DNA of 64,000 bases from Gordonia sp. PP30 (GTDB lineage: Bacteria > Actinomycetota > Actinomycetes > Mycobacteriales > Mycobacteriaceae): assembly GCF_023100845.1 (NCBI RefSeq), contig NZ_CP095864.1:1860001-1924000 (forward strand), given 5' to 3'. A model generated the notes under the pieces. That model was not told the DNA's origin. It searched no databases and saw only the letters and a program-made list of their open reading frames with translations. Positions 49,149-58,390 of the stretch are shown piece after piece. Position numbers and translations under genes: made by a program. Each line of letters starts with the position of its first letter. The stretch's first letter is position 1.

Positions 49149-50264
49149 ATGGATGTCGTGTCCAGCCTTCCTCTCGTCTTCACCGCGCCCGCACGCGGCA
49201 AGCCGCCGCGGCACTTCGCCGATCTCGACGAGGCCGGGCGTGTCGCGGCGGTGCAAGAGCTGGGCCTGCCCAAGTTCCGCGCCAATCAGCTGGCGAAGCA
49301 GTACTACGGCCGGCTGAACGCCGACGTCGCCGAGATGAGCGACCTGCCCGCGGGGGTGCGCGACGACGTCGCCGCCGCCCTCTTCCCGCCGTTGATGGCC
49401 CCGGTCCGGCAGATCGCCTGCGACGACGGCACCACCCGTAAGACTCTCTGGCGCCTGCACGACGGCACCCTCCTCGAGTCGGTGCTGATGCGCTATCCGG
49501 ATCGCAACACGCTCTGCATCTCGTCGCAGGCCGGTTGCGGTATGGCCTGCCCGTTCTGCGCCACCGGTCAGGGTGGCCTGAACCGGAACCTGTCGACGGC
49601 GGAGATCGTCGACCAGGTCCGGGCCGCCGCGCGGGCACTCCGTGACGGCGACGTCGGCGAACCCGGCCGCCTGAGCAACATCGTGTTCATGGGGATGGGG
49701 GAGCCGCTCGCCAACTACAAGCGCGTGGTCGACGCGGTCCGCAAGATCATCTCGCCCGAACCGGAGGGGCTCGGCATCTCGGCCCGCTCGGTCACCGTGT
49801 CGACGGTGGGCCTGGCCCCGGCGATCCGGCGGCTGGCCGATGAGGGCATCCCGGTGACGCTCGCCGTCTCACTGCACACCCCGGACGACGAACTCCGCAA
49901 CACCCTGGTCCCGGTCAACAACCGGTGGTCGGTGCAGGAGGTCCTCGACGCCGCGCGCTACTACGCCGACACCACCGGACGGCGCGTCTCCATCGAATAC
50001 GCGCTGATCCGCGACGTGAACGACCAGCCGTGGCGCGCCGATCTCCTCGGCAAGAAGCTGCACAAGGCGCTCGGCTCGATGGTGCATGTCAACCTGATCC
50101 CGCTGAACCCGACGCCCGGATCGGAGTGGGATGCGAGCCCGAAGGACGTCGAGCGCGAGTTCGTGCGGCGCGTGAAGGCGCAGGGCGTGTCGTGCACGGT
50201 GCGCGACACCCGCGGCCAGGAGATCGCCGCCGCGTGCGGTCAGCTGGCGGCCGAAGAGTCGTAG
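49149..50264 (+). CDS. rlmN: Dual 23S rRNA/tRNA adenine-C2 methyltransferase RlmN
   Basis: A 371-residue radical SAM enzyme that methylates A2503 of 23S rRNA and A37 of tRNAs. The cluster ligands Cys130, Cys134 and Cys137 lie in [14 protein letters not shown]. The C-terminal catalytic Cys region ([20 protein letters not shown]) is present. The start is ATG 49149 (a GTG at 49158 is possible); the upstream part of the open frame overlaps the divergent lapA gene and is not used. Confidence 0.95.
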   Translation: MDVVSSLPLVFTAPARGKPPRHFADLDEAGRVAAVQELGLPKFRANQLAKQYYGRLNADVAEMSDLPAGVRDDVAAALFPPLMAPVRQIACDDGTTRKTLWRLHDGTLLESVLMRYPDRNTLCISSQAGCGMACPFCATGQGGLNRNLSTAEIVDQVRAAARALRDGDVGEPGRLSNIVFMGMGEPLANYKRVVDAVRKIISPEPEGLGISARSVTVSTVGLAPAIRRLADEGIPVTLAVSLHTPDDELRNTLVPVNNRWSVQEVLDAARYYADTTGRRVSIEYALIRDVNDQPWRADLLGKKLHKALGSMVHVNLIPLNPTPGSEWDASPKDVEREFVRRVKAQGVSCTVRDTRGQEIAAACGQLAAEES

Positions 50265-50278
50265 CGGCCGACTGTCAG

Positions 50279-50557
50279 CTATCGGCGAAGAGACCTCCGC
50301 GGAGGCACGGGCCGGAGTGGGAGCCGCTGCAGGATCTTCCGCTCGTCAGCAGGAATGTGGGCAGTCGCGCTGTCATCCTTGAGATAGGACCGTAGCCGCT
50401 CGTAGAAGACCTGTTCGCCAATGCCGAAGGTCACCAGGATCTCGTCACCCGGGACCGCCCCGAACGGCGCCCACCGTCTCGCGACGGTGACGATCAGTGG
50501 ATCCGTCGCCCGGCCGCGGCGCCGGTCAGCGGTAGTGGGCAGGCAGTTGTCGGCCAT
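50279..50557 (-). CDS. Small DUF3263-like protein
   Basis: A 92-residue basic protein. The middle part (RRWAPFGAVPGDEILVTFGIGEQVFYERLRSYL) resembles DUF3263 proteins, which are small actinobacterial helix-turn-helix-like proteins. It overlaps the end of the methyltransferase gene by 32 bases and is the last leftward gene of the catabolic block. Function is unknown. Confidence 0.6.
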   Translation of the reverse strand: MADNCLPTTADRRRGRATDPLIVTVARRWAPFGAVPGDEILVTFGIGEQVFYERLRSYLKDDSATAHIPADERKILQRLPLRPVPPRRSLRR

Positions 50558-51422
50558 CGACTTTCCTTTCGGGTCCAGACCCGCGCGAGGTCGGGTGGGG
50601 AGCGTGATGATCCAGGACCAGCCAGCCGCCGTGCTCGGTGAAGCAGCGTGCTTCCTGTTCAGGGAATCCGTCGGCCCACCTCCGAACTGTTGCCTCCGTG
50701 ATCGTCGTGCGATGACCGAAATGTTCGGTCGGAGTCACTTCGAATGGAACAGCAATGACGACCCGGCGTCTGGCGACTCGAAGCGCTTCCCGAAGCGCCG
50801 TGTCAGCGGCTTCGGCATCGAGGTGCTCCAGCAGGTGAATGAGCGTCACGGTGTCGAAGGCGTCGTCCGGGTAAGGTAGGTCGGTGGCATCGCCGGGGCG
50901 AGCGTCGATGCCGAGTCCGAGGCGGTCGGCGGCGCGGCGAAGCAGCCGCACTGCCCCTGGCGAGATGTCGCATGCAGCGACCGTTCGACCGCTCCGCGCG
51001 AGTGTCAACGCGAAGAAGCCGAAACAACTGCCGACGTCGAGGACGGAATCTCCCCGCACCAGTTCGCGAGCTCTCTGGTGGATCGGGGCGAACTCGGCGG
51101 TGCCATCCTCGAGTGATTCGAGGGTGTTGTCGTAGAAGAGGTTCCAGGATTCGTCGATTGACGTACCGACCGATTCGATGAGTCGTACCGCAGCGTCTTC
51201 GAAATCATGCTGACCTGCCAGCACCCCCCGATCGATGAGGTTTCCAAGGAGTGCGACCACCAGATCGTCACACAGATCCCGCGTAGAGATGCGATGGCTG
51301 AGGACGAGATTTCCGTTCGGGAAGAATTGGAATCGGATGGCCTCCTCCTCATCGTTACCGTGAGTGGGGAGCCGTTGTACGTGAATTCGCCGGCTCGAGA
51401 CGGGCTGATCGAGGACGGTCAC
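50526..51422 (-). CDS. SAM-dependent methyltransferase, MftM-like
   Basis: A 298-residue class I methyltransferase. The AdoMet site reads DSVLDVGSCFGFFALTLA, followed by DAFDTVTLIHLLEHL and RRRVVIAVPFE. Upstream context FYDNTLE and FAPIHQRARELV, and the downstream HGGWLVLDHH, match what I recall of MftM, the mycofactocin oligosaccharide methyltransferase. It starts three bases after the acryloyl-CoA reductase gene, so it is in that operon. With a mycofactocin-type alcohol dehydrogenase 6 kb away, the assignment is coherent but rests on recall rather than a search. Confidence 0.65.
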   Translation of the reverse strand: MTVLDQPVSSRRIHVQRLPTHGNDEEEAIRFQFFPNGNLVLSHRISTRDLCDDLVVALLGNLIDRGVLAGQHDFEDAAVRLIESVGTSIDESWNLFYDNTLESLEDGTAEFAPIHQRARELVRGDSVLDVGSCFGFFALTLARSGRTVAACDISPGAVRLLRRAADRLGLGIDARPGDATDLPYPDDAFDTVTLIHLLEHLDAEAADTALREALRVARRRVVIAVPFEVTPTEHFGHRTTITEATVRRWADGFPEQEARCFTEHGGWLVLDHHAPHPTSRGSGPERKVDGRQLPAHYR

Positions 51423-51425
51423 CGA

Positions 51426-52427
51426 TCACCAGCCGATAGTCGTGTCGATCACCGCGCGTCCGGTGAAGGCACCTCGACGGAGTGAATCGACGACGTCGAC
51501 GATGTCCCCGACCGTGCGATCGACACCGATCCGGTCTAGGTTGCGGGGCTTGAGTTCGGTTGCAATGCGATGCCAGAGCCGTCGGCGGGCTTCGATCGGC
51601 ATCTGGACCGAGTCGATGCCGAGCAGACCGACTCCTCGGAGGATGAACGGCATGACGGTGGTGTTGAGGACGCTGCCGCCGGTCAGCCCGCTGGCGGTGA
51701 CGACGCCGCCGTAGTTCATCGTGCTGAGGACATCGGCCAGGGCCGCGCCGCCGACGCAGTCGACGGCGGCGGCCCAGCGCGAGCGGCCTAGCGGCCGCGG
51801 CGTGGTGTCCGGGTCCAGTGGCAGCCGGCCGATCACTTCGGAGGCACCGAGGTCACGCAGGTGCTGTTCTGCCTCCTGCTTTCCGGACGATGCGACCACC
51901 TCGTAGCCCTTGGCCGAAAGCAGGTCGATGCTCGCCGAGCCGACCCCTCCCGTGGCCCCGGTAACGATTATCGGCCCGGAGTCAGGAGTGATGCCACAGT
52001 CGATGATCGCAGCGACGCTCATCGCTGCGGTGAATCCGGCGGTGCCGATGGCCGCCGCGTCCCGCATGCTGAGCGTCTCGTCGAGTTTGACCGTCCAGCA
52101 GGCGGGCACGACCACTTCCTCTGCGTAGCCGCCGTCCCGGGCCGTTCCGATGTCGTATCCATGTGCGATCACTCGATCTCCGATACGGAACTGATCGGAT
52201 GTGCTTTCCGCAACGGTGCCCACGGCATCGATCCCCGGAACGATCGGGTACTTGCGGACGACTCCGCCGCGCGGTGTGAAGGCGAGTGCGTCCTTGAAAT
52301 TGACGCTCGAATAGCGAGTTCGGATCCGCACCTCGTCGGGCGCCAGATCGGCGTGGTCACGTCGTTCGACTAGGGCATCGATCGCCGGGCCGTTGAGTAC
52401 TGCGGTCAGTGCATTGAAGGTTGCCAT
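51426..52427 (-). CDS. AcuI/YhdH-type acryloyl-CoA reductase
   Basis: A 333-residue zinc-less medium-chain reductase. The AcuI/YhdH start is clear: RYSSVNFKDALAFTPRGG, YPIVPGIDAVGTV. The NADPH site is VTGATGGVGSASIDLL. AcuI reduces acryloyl-CoA to propionyl-CoA with NADPH. The start is ATG 52427, with AAGGA nine bases upstream; a longer in-frame opening only translates an AT-rich repeat. Neighbours (acyl-CoA synthetase and enoyl-CoA hydratase) supply the expected acryloyl-CoA. Confidence 0.85.
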   Translation of the reverse strand: MATFNALTAVLNGPAIDALVERRDHADLAPDEVRIRTRYSSVNFKDALAFTPRGGVVRKYPIVPGIDAVGTVAESTSDQFRIGDRVIAHGYDIGTARDGGYAEEVVVPACWTVKLDETLSMRDAAAIGTAGFTAAMSVAAIIDCGITPDSGPIIVTGATGGVGSASIDLLSAKGYEVVASSGKQEAEQHLRDLGASEVIGRLPLDPDTTPRPLGRSRWAAAVDCVGGAALADVLSTMNYGGVVTASGLTGGSVLNTTVMPFILRGVGLLGIDSVQMPIEARRRLWHRIATELKPRNLDRIGVDRTVGDIVDVVDSLRRGAFTGRAVIDTTIGW

Positions 52428-52443
52428 GGAATGTGAATCCTTG

Positions 52444-52467
52444 TCTATATCTATGTCTATATCGGTG
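52444..52467. repeat. AT-rich 12-bp direct repeat
   Basis: GTCTATATCTAT followed by GTCTATATCGGT in the 82-base gap between the acyl-CoA synthetase and acryloyl-CoA reductase genes. It is unlike the surrounding GC-rich DNA. On the minus strand it offers TATAGA-type -10 sequences, so a secondary promoter is possible. Confidence 0.5.
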
Positions 52468-52509
52468 CGTGCGGTCGCGCGCGGAGTGGAGCTGCCGGTC
52501 GGCCGGCAG

Positions 52510-54456
52510 CTACTCACGAACCAGGTTTCGGTCGACCGGCGACAGGGTGCGAACGAGGTCTTCGATGACGACGGCGTTTTCGATGGTCGGTGGGACGTCG
52601 GGTGATTCGCCGTCGAGTATCTGGCGAAGACAGCGGCGGACGATCTTGCCCGACCTGGTCTTGGGCAGTGTTTCGACCACGTCTACGCCACCGAGAGACG
52701 CGATCGGTCCGACGCGCTGGCGCACGAGGGCTTGAAGTTCGGACCGCAGCTCGTCGACGCGGTCCAGATGGTCGATTTCCGGCACGACGATCGCATGGGG
52801 GCGCTGGCCTTTGAGGTCATCGTGAACGCCAACGACCGCGCATTCGGAGACCCCGGGATGCTCGGCAAGCGCGGTCTCGATCTGGCCCGACGACATCCGG
52901 TGACCGGCGACGTTCATCACGTCATCCGCGCGGCCGAGCACGTAGAGGTAGCCGTCCGCGTCGAGGTAGCCGCTGTCACCGGAGGCGTAGTAGCCGGCGC
53001 GGAAGTCCAGGTAGGACTTCCGCGCACGCTGGTCGTCGCCCCAGACCCCGATCAGGCATCCCGGCGGAAGCGGCAGTCGGAGGCAGATCGCGCCTTCGTG
53101 TCCGGGTGGGACGGGAGTGCCGTCCGGGTCCAGCACGTCGACGGTGAATCCCGGAACAGGTTTGGTCGATGAACCTGGTTTCGGTGGGAGGTAGCTGAGG
53201 CCCAAGAAGTTCGACACCGTGGGCCACCCGGTCTCGGTCTGCCACCAGTTGTTGATGACCGGAGCCGGCTGGACTTCGCTGAGCCACTGCTGTGTGTCCG
53301 GGTCCAGCCGCTCGCCGGCCAGAAAGATCCCGCGTAACGATCGCAGATCACGGCGGGCGAGCTGCGCGGCGAGTGGATCTTCGCGGCGGATGGCCCGGAT
53401 CGCGGTGGGGGCCGTCAGGAGCACGTTCACCCCGTAGCGCCCGATCACGTCCCAGAACGCTCCGGCGTCCGGAGTGCCGACCGGCTTCCCTTCGAACAGG
53501 ACGGTGGTCGCGCCGCGCAACAACGGGGCGTACACGATGTACGAGTGGCCGACGACCCAGCCGAGGTCGCTCGCGGCGAACACCACGTCGCCGGGGCCGA
53601 TTCCATACACACTCTGCATGGACCACTGCAGGGCGACCGCGTGACCGCCGTTGTCACGCACGATCCCTTTGGGAGGTCCGGTGGTACCGGAGGTGTAGAG
53701 GATGTAGAGCGGATCGGCGGAGTGCACGGTGACGCAGTCCGCGGGTGCCGCATTGGCCACGATCGTCGACCAGTCGTGCTCGTTGGGCATCGGCCGTCGT
53801 CCGACTGGCGCCGGCACCGCTGGTCTCTCGACGACGCCGATGTGCTCGACGGTGGCTGCGGCCTCCTCGAGTGCCGCATCGAGCAGGGGAAGATAGGGAA
53901 CCACGTGTCCGGGTTCGAGACCGCCCGTCGCCGTCAGGATGACCTTCGGCTGCGCATCGTCGATCCGGGCGGCGAGTTCCGCAGAGCCGAAACCACCGAA
54001 TACGACCGCGTGGATGGCACCCAGACGCGCGCATGCGAGCATGGTGATCGCAGCCTCCGGGATCATCGGCAGATAAAGGAGAACGGTGTCCCCGCGCTCC
54101 ACGCCGAGGTCGGCGAGGGCACCAGCCGCGCGCCGGACTTCATCGAGCAGTTCACGGTAGGAGTAGACGCGCTCGATTCCGGTCACCGGTGAGACGTAGA
54201 CGAGCGCCCGGCAGTCGCCTAGACCCGCGTCGACGTGCCGGTCGAGAGCATTGAACGACGTGTTCAGCGTCCCGTCGGGGAACCAGTCGGCAAGACCGCT
54301 GGAGTTTTCCTCCCAGGCCACGGTCGGTGCGTCGGTCCAGGTGGTGTTGCGTGCCGCGCTCATCCAGAACGCGGCGGGATCCGCGGCGGCCGCCGTTGCC
54401 GCCCGGTAGCGATCGTCTGAGAACGGCGCGGAGTGGAGTGCGGGCCGGTCAGGCAT
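52510..54456 (-). CDS. Short-chain acyl-CoA synthetase, PrpE type
   Basis: A 648-residue ANL-family ligase close to propionyl-CoA synthetase. ATP motif YILYTSGTTGPPKG, then LTAPTAIRAIRREDP, NNWWQTETGWPT and the catalytic Lys in PKTRSGKIVRR are present. Likely substrates are propionate, acrylate or 3-hydroxypropionate; specificity cannot be read. ATG 54456 overlaps the enoyl-CoA hydratase stop by eight bases. In this operon it would feed the hydratase and acryloyl-CoA reductase. Confidence 0.9.
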   Translation of the reverse strand: MPDRPALHSAPFSDDRYRAATAAAADPAAFWMSAARNTTWTDAPTVAWEENSSGLADWFPDGTLNTSFNALDRHVDAGLGDCRALVYVSPVTGIERVYSYRELLDEVRRAAGALADLGVERGDTVLLYLPMIPEAAITMLACARLGAIHAVVFGGFGSAELAARIDDAQPKVILTATGGLEPGHVVPYLPLLDAALEEAAATVEHIGVVERPAVPAPVGRRPMPNEHDWSTIVANAAPADCVTVHSADPLYILYTSGTTGPPKGIVRDNGGHAVALQWSMQSVYGIGPGDVVFAASDLGWVVGHSYIVYAPLLRGATTVLFEGKPVGTPDAGAFWDVIGRYGVNVLLTAPTAIRAIRREDPLAAQLARRDLRSLRGIFLAGERLDPDTQQWLSEVQPAPVINNWWQTETGWPTVSNFLGLSYLPPKPGSSTKPVPGFTVDVLDPDGTPVPPGHEGAICLRLPLPPGCLIGVWGDDQRARKSYLDFRAGYYASGDSGYLDADGYLYVLGRADDVMNVAGHRMSSGQIETALAEHPGVSECAVVGVHDDLKGQRPHAIVVPEIDHLDRVDELRSELQALVRQRVGPIASLGGVDVVETLPKTRSGKIVRRCLRQILDGESPDVPPTIENAVVIEDLVRTLSPVDRNLVRE

Positions 54457-55222
54457 CGGTGAACTTCGCCGGCCGCTTCTCCAGGAAGGCGGACATTCCC
54501 TCGGTCTGATCGTCGAATGCGAACAGCGAATGGAACCACCGCCGCTCGAACAGCAGCCCCTCCCGCAGCGAGCTCTGCTCGGATCGGAGGACACACTCCT
54601 TCGCCGCGCGCAGCGCGCGCGCCGAGAACCCCGTGAGTTGCCGGGCCGCGGACATGGCCTCGTCCAGGACCGCCTCGTCGGGAACCACGCGGCTGACGAG
54701 GCCGATCCGGTGAGCCTCGTCCGCCCGGATCCTTCGGCCGGTGAGGATCAGGTCCATCGCGACGGCTTTGCCCGTGGCCCGGGTGAGGCGCTGGGTTCCC
54801 CCAATCCCGGGGATGATTCCGAGGGCAATCTCGGGTTGCCCGAAGGAGGCGTTCTCCGCGGCGATCAAGATGTCGCACATCATGGCGATTTCACAGCCAC
54901 CGCCCAGTGCGAAACCGTTGATCGCGCCGATCGTCGGAATCGGGAGTTCGGCGAGTTGTTCCCACATCGCCAGATGCTCGGTGTCGTTCATCGATCCGAA
55001 GTCCTGGTCGCGCATCTCGGCGATGTCGGCGCCGGCCGCGAAGGCCCGTCCGCGGCCGGTGAGCACGAGCACGTGGGCGCGGGCCTCTCGGACGCGGCCG
55101 AGTGCGTCCGCGAACTCGGTCATCATCGTCGAGTTCAGTGCATTCAACGCCTCCGGGCGATCGAGGGTCACCAGTGCGACGCCGTCGTCGACCGTGAGAT
55201 TCAGAGTTTCGTAGGGGGACAA
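54449..55222 (-). CDS. Enoyl-CoA hydratase
   Basis: A 257-residue crotonase-fold hydratase. Both catalytic glutamates of hydratases are present, in GGGCEIAMMCD and FGQPEIALGIIPGIGG, and the oxyanion site is FAAGADIAEM. The start is TTG 55222, with AAGG nine bases upstream, overlapping the LysR gene by 22 bases. Proposed role: 3-hydroxypropionyl-CoA to acryloyl-CoA. General beta-oxidation is an alternative. Confidence 0.9.
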   Translation of the reverse strand: MSPYETLNLTVDDGVALVTLDRPEALNALNSTMMTEFADALGRVREARAHVLVLTGRGRAFAAGADIAEMRDQDFGSMNDTEHLAMWEQLAELPIPTIGAINGFALGGGCEIAMMCDILIAAENASFGQPEIALGIIPGIGGTQRLTRATGKAVAMDLILTGRRIRADEAHRIGLVSRVVPDEAVLDEAMSAARQLTGFSARALRAAKECVLRSEQSSLREGLLFERRWFHSLFAFDDQTEGMSAFLEKRPAKFTDA

Positions 55223-56190
55223 TGTGTGGCCTTCTTTCGTGATTCGGAGAGGGGCGGGAGGAGTGCGTCGAGAGACCGCGACGGCGGCTGGAGGGCTTGC
55301 ACGACGTGATCGACCAGCGCGGCCGTCACTGCCCTGATGCGCGCGGCGTGCTGCACCGCAGTCGGAATGACGAGCCAGTACTGCTGAGCGATCTCGACCT
55401 CGGCCCGGAGGACTGGAACGAGGCCGGGATGGTGGTGGGCCACGTAGCTCGGCAGCAGGCCGATCCCGAGTCCGCTGAGAACCGCCTGAATCTGCGCGCT
55501 GACGCTGTTGGATTGCACGGTCGGCCGCGTCCCGGGTACCAGCTCGTCGAGGACACGGAGCGTGGCGATGTCGAGATGGCTGTCGAGGTAGTAGACGAGC
55601 CGGTGATCGCGCAGATCAGACACCTGGGTGACAGGTGCGTGATCGCAGAGGTAGCCGGACGATGCGAACAGACCCAGGGAATACGTGCAGAGGCGCCGCG
55701 ACGCCACCGCCCGAGTCGGCGGCGGCTCCACCGAGACTGCGACGTCGTATTCCCCGCTTCCCAGGTCGAGGTGCCGCGTGGTGGTGAGCAGTTCGATTCG
55801 GAGTGCGTGGTGTTTGGCCAGCGGCCTCGCCAGGGCTCGCGGGGCTAGGTAGGCGCCGAACGCCTCGGGGGTGAGAAGCCGGACGGCCCCGGCGACGTCG
55901 TGCCGGGATCCACATTCGACCACGCGGTCCGCATCTTCGAGGGAGTGCTGAAGCTGCTCGGCGACCGGATAGAGCGCCTGACCGACGTCGGTCAGATCCC
56001 ACCCGGCAGGTGTCCGATCGAAGAGCCGCCTGCCGATCCGCTTCTCCATGCGCCGCACATGCCGGCTCACCGTGGAGTGATCGACTCCGAGTCGCTCCGC
56101 CGCAGCGGAGATCGTTCTCGTCTGCGTGATCGCGAGGAGAATCATCAGGTCATCGGGCGCGATGCCGGTGTGCAGTGGTCGAGTCGCCAT
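55201..56190 (-). CDS. LysR-family transcriptional regulator
   Basis: A 329-residue LysR regulator. The N-terminal helix-turn-helix (TISAAAERLGVDHSTVSRHVRRMEKRIG, residues about 26-53) and the periplasmic-binding-like effector domain are complete. It lies in the same direction as, and overlaps, the enoyl-CoA hydratase gene, and follows the membrane-protein gene by one base. It is thus embedded in the operon rather than divergent. It probably controls part of the island; inducer unknown. Confidence 0.88.
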   Translation of the reverse strand: MATRPLHTGIAPDDLMILLAITQTRTISAAAERLGVDHSTVSRHVRRMEKRIGRRLFDRTPAGWDLTDVGQALYPVAEQLQHSLEDADRVVECGSRHDVAGAVRLLTPEAFGAYLAPRALARPLAKHHALRIELLTTTRHLDLGSGEYDVAVSVEPPPTRAVASRRLCTYSLGLFASSGYLCDHAPVTQVSDLRDHRLVYYLDSHLDIATLRVLDELVPGTRPTVQSNSVSAQIQAVLSGLGIGLLPSYVAHHHPGLVPVLRAEVEIAQQYWLVIPTAVQHAARIRAVTAALVDHVVQALQPPSRSLDALLPPLSESRKKATHCPPTKL

Positions 56191-56191
56191 C

Positions 56192-57091
56192 TCAACTGCC
56201 TACCACTTGGACGACCGCGAGCACGGTGGACATGATGGCGATCGCAGCGGCTGGTGGATCCAGGTGGACCCGGCTCCGTTCCAGCACGAGGCGGGCCCAG
56301 GCCTCGGCGACGAGGGAGGCGGCTATGCCGGAGACGACGGCGACCAGGAGGACGACGCTGCTGGGGACGTTCCACGATGCGGCGGCTCGAGCGCCGATCG
56401 CCGCTGGGAGAACGATGTGATGGGTCACCGGTGCCGCTGCGCCGAAGACGAGAACGAGCAGCGAGAGCGCTGACACGCCGTAGAGAAACAGCCCGGACAT
56501 TGCGCGGCTGTCCTGCGGCCAGGCGAGGAAGACCGAGCCGGCGATCGCGCCGCCGGCGGCCCCGAGAGTGAGTACCGCGCCGGCGCTGTGTTGCCACGGG
56601 AGCCACGGCAGCCGTTCGGCGAGGGGATTTCGGCCCCAGAGCAGGCCGCTGGCCAGACCGGTAACCACCACGCTCAGAGCGATCGCATCGACGGTCGATA
56701 CTTCGGCTCCGGTCGACGTGTGCAGCGGTGGGATCTCGGCGAAGACGCGGGCGAGTAGCTGCCCGAGAACACCGAACAATGCACCGACCCAGAGAATCCG
56801 GGTGTCGTGGAGGCCGATCAGCGGTTTCGCGATATCGCGTCCGGACTCGAGTGCGCGGCGATGCGCGGCGTAGGCCGCGGCGGCGGCACCCGCGGCGAAC
56901 AGTACGTGGGGGCCGAACACCGGGCCGAAGGCCAGCCCCGTGACGAGATCCGTATTGGGCAGGGCCACCGCAATCAGTGTTACGCCGATCACGATCGTGC
57001 CCATCAGGGCGAATCCCGCGAGTGCGCCTAACGCGGCCCCGAGGGCACCGCCGGCCGCGGCGCCGACGAACTCGCTCACCGTGAGCGTCAT
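56192..57091 (-). CDS. Polytopic membrane protein, candidate transporter
   Basis: A 299-residue protein with about eight hydrophobic segments and few charges (FVGAAAGGALGAALGALAGF, LFGVLGQLLARVFAEI). The start is ATG 57091; the open frame extends upstream without a ribosome site. No family is recognised. Placement between the alcohol dehydrogenase and LysR genes suggests uptake of the substrate or an acid product, but that is inference only. Confidence 0.65.
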   Translation of the reverse strand: MTLTVSEFVGAAAGGALGAALGALAGFALMGTIVIGVTLIAVALPNTDLVTGLAFGPVFGPHVLFAAGAAAAAYAAHRRALESGRDIAKPLIGLHDTRILWVGALFGVLGQLLARVFAEIPPLHTSTGAEVSTVDAIALSVVVTGLASGLLWGRNPLAERLPWLPWQHSAGAVLTLGAAGGAIAGSVFLAWPQDSRAMSGLFLYGVSALSLLVLVFGAAAPVTHHIVLPAAIGARAAASWNVPSSVVLLVAVVSGIAASLVAEAWARLVLERSRVHLDPPAAAIAIMSTVLAVVQVVGS

Positions 57092-57205
57092 TGGTGTATC
57101 CGTTCTGTTTGGTTGGCGTGCTGGGCATAGCGCCCAGCCCCGCGGCAGCGGTGTCCCTGTCAGGCACACCGCTGCCGTGGGCTCGGCGAGGGTTCGGTGA
57201 TCGGT

Positions 57206-58318
57206 TCAGTGCTGGTGCTTGATGATTCCGCGGATGTTCTTGCCCGCCAGCAGGTCGGCATAGCCCTCGTTCACCTGGTCGAGGCTGTACTCCTTGGTGA
57301 TCAGTTCGTCGAGCTTGAGCTTTCCGTCGACATACATCCGCACGAGTTTCGGAATGTCGGTCGTGGGATTGCAGTCACCGAACAGCGAGCCCTTGACCGT
57401 CTTGCGGAAGTAGCTCATCTCGGTGCTCGGGAGTTTCACCGTGATCTCGTCGATCCGGTTGAGGGCGGTCAGAACCAGGATCCCGCACCGGCCGATCATC
57501 GAGAATCCGTCGCTGACCTGCGTGTCCGTGATCAGGTCGGTGGTGATGATCGCGGCGTCCGCTCCCTGACCGTTGGTCAGATCGTCGATGTAGGCCTTCG
57601 CCTCGGCGGCGCCGGCGAAAGTTGCCGTCGCTCCGAGTTCGGCCGCTTTGGCACGCTTGTTCTCGAGTGGATCGATGGCGATGATGTGCTCGGCCCCCGC
57701 GTGCTTGGCACCCTGCACGGCGTTGACGCCGATGCCGCCGATGCCGAAGATCGCGACGATGTCGCCCGGCTTGGTCTCGGCTGCGTAGACCGCCGACCCC
57801 CAGCCGGTGGGCACCCCGCAGCCGACGAGCACGGCCTTGTCCAGCGGGATGTCGTCGTCGACTTTGACGACCGAGTACTGGTTGATGACGTTGTACTGGC
57901 TGAAGGTGCCCAGCGTGCACATGGCGCCGTACTGTCCGCGCGGGCCGCTGATCGGCCAACGTGGGCCTTCGAGGTGACCTTCGAGCATGGCCGCGTTCAT
58001 GTCACAGACGGACTGACGGCCGGTCGCGCAGTACTTGCAGCGTCCACACGTCGGGGTGAACGAGCAGATCACGTGATCGCCCGGCTTGACTCGAGTGACG
58101 CCGGGACCGACTTCCTGAATGATGCCGGCCCCCTCGTGTCCGAGTACCATCGGTAGCCGCGCGATGGTGTCGCCGATGGAGATGTGCACGTCCGAATGGC
58201 AGAGACCGCCGTAGAGATACTGGATCAGCACCTCGTTGGGGCCCGGCTTGTCGAGGGTGAGTTCTTCGATTTCGATCGGCTTGCCCGGCTCGATCACGAC
58301 TGCTGCCTGTGTCTTCAT
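57206..58318 (-). CDS. NDMA-dependent (mycofactocin-linked) alcohol dehydrogenase
   Basis: A 370-residue zinc medium-chain dehydrogenase. Catalytic zinc region GLCHSDVHIS, structural zinc CGRCKYCATGRQSVC, and the nucleotide site IFGIGGIGVNAVQG are visible, with PLENKRAKAAELGA. The sequence style matches the actinobacterial NDMA-dependent family, in which NAD stays bound and is reoxidised by mycofactocin. The start is ATG 58318 with AAGGAAC upstream. The aldehyde dehydrogenase gene lies 72 bases upstream in the same direction. It probably oxidises a short alcohol or diol. Confidence 0.88.
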   Translation of the reverse strand: MKTQAAVVIEPGKPIEIEELTLDKPGPNEVLIQYLYGGLCHSDVHISIGDTIARLPMVLGHEGAGIIQEVGPGVTRVKPGDHVICSFTPTCGRCKYCATGRQSVCDMNAAMLEGHLEGPRWPISGPRGQYGAMCTLGTFSQYNVINQYSVVKVDDDIPLDKAVLVGCGVPTGWGSAVYAAETKPGDIVAIFGIGGIGVNAVQGAKHAGAEHIIAIDPLENKRAKAAELGATATFAGAAEAKAYIDDLTNGQGADAAIITTDLITDTQVSDGFSMIGRCGILVLTALNRIDEITVKLPSTEMSYFRKTVKGSLFGDCNPTTDIPKLVRMYVDGKLKLDELITKEYSLDQVNEGYADLLAGKNIRGIIKHQH

Positions 58319-58390
58319 CTGAGTTCCTTCTGGTAGTCGCCCGCTTCTGGTTCGCGGGACGAGTGATGGGGAGGTGACAGTTGGGCGCTG

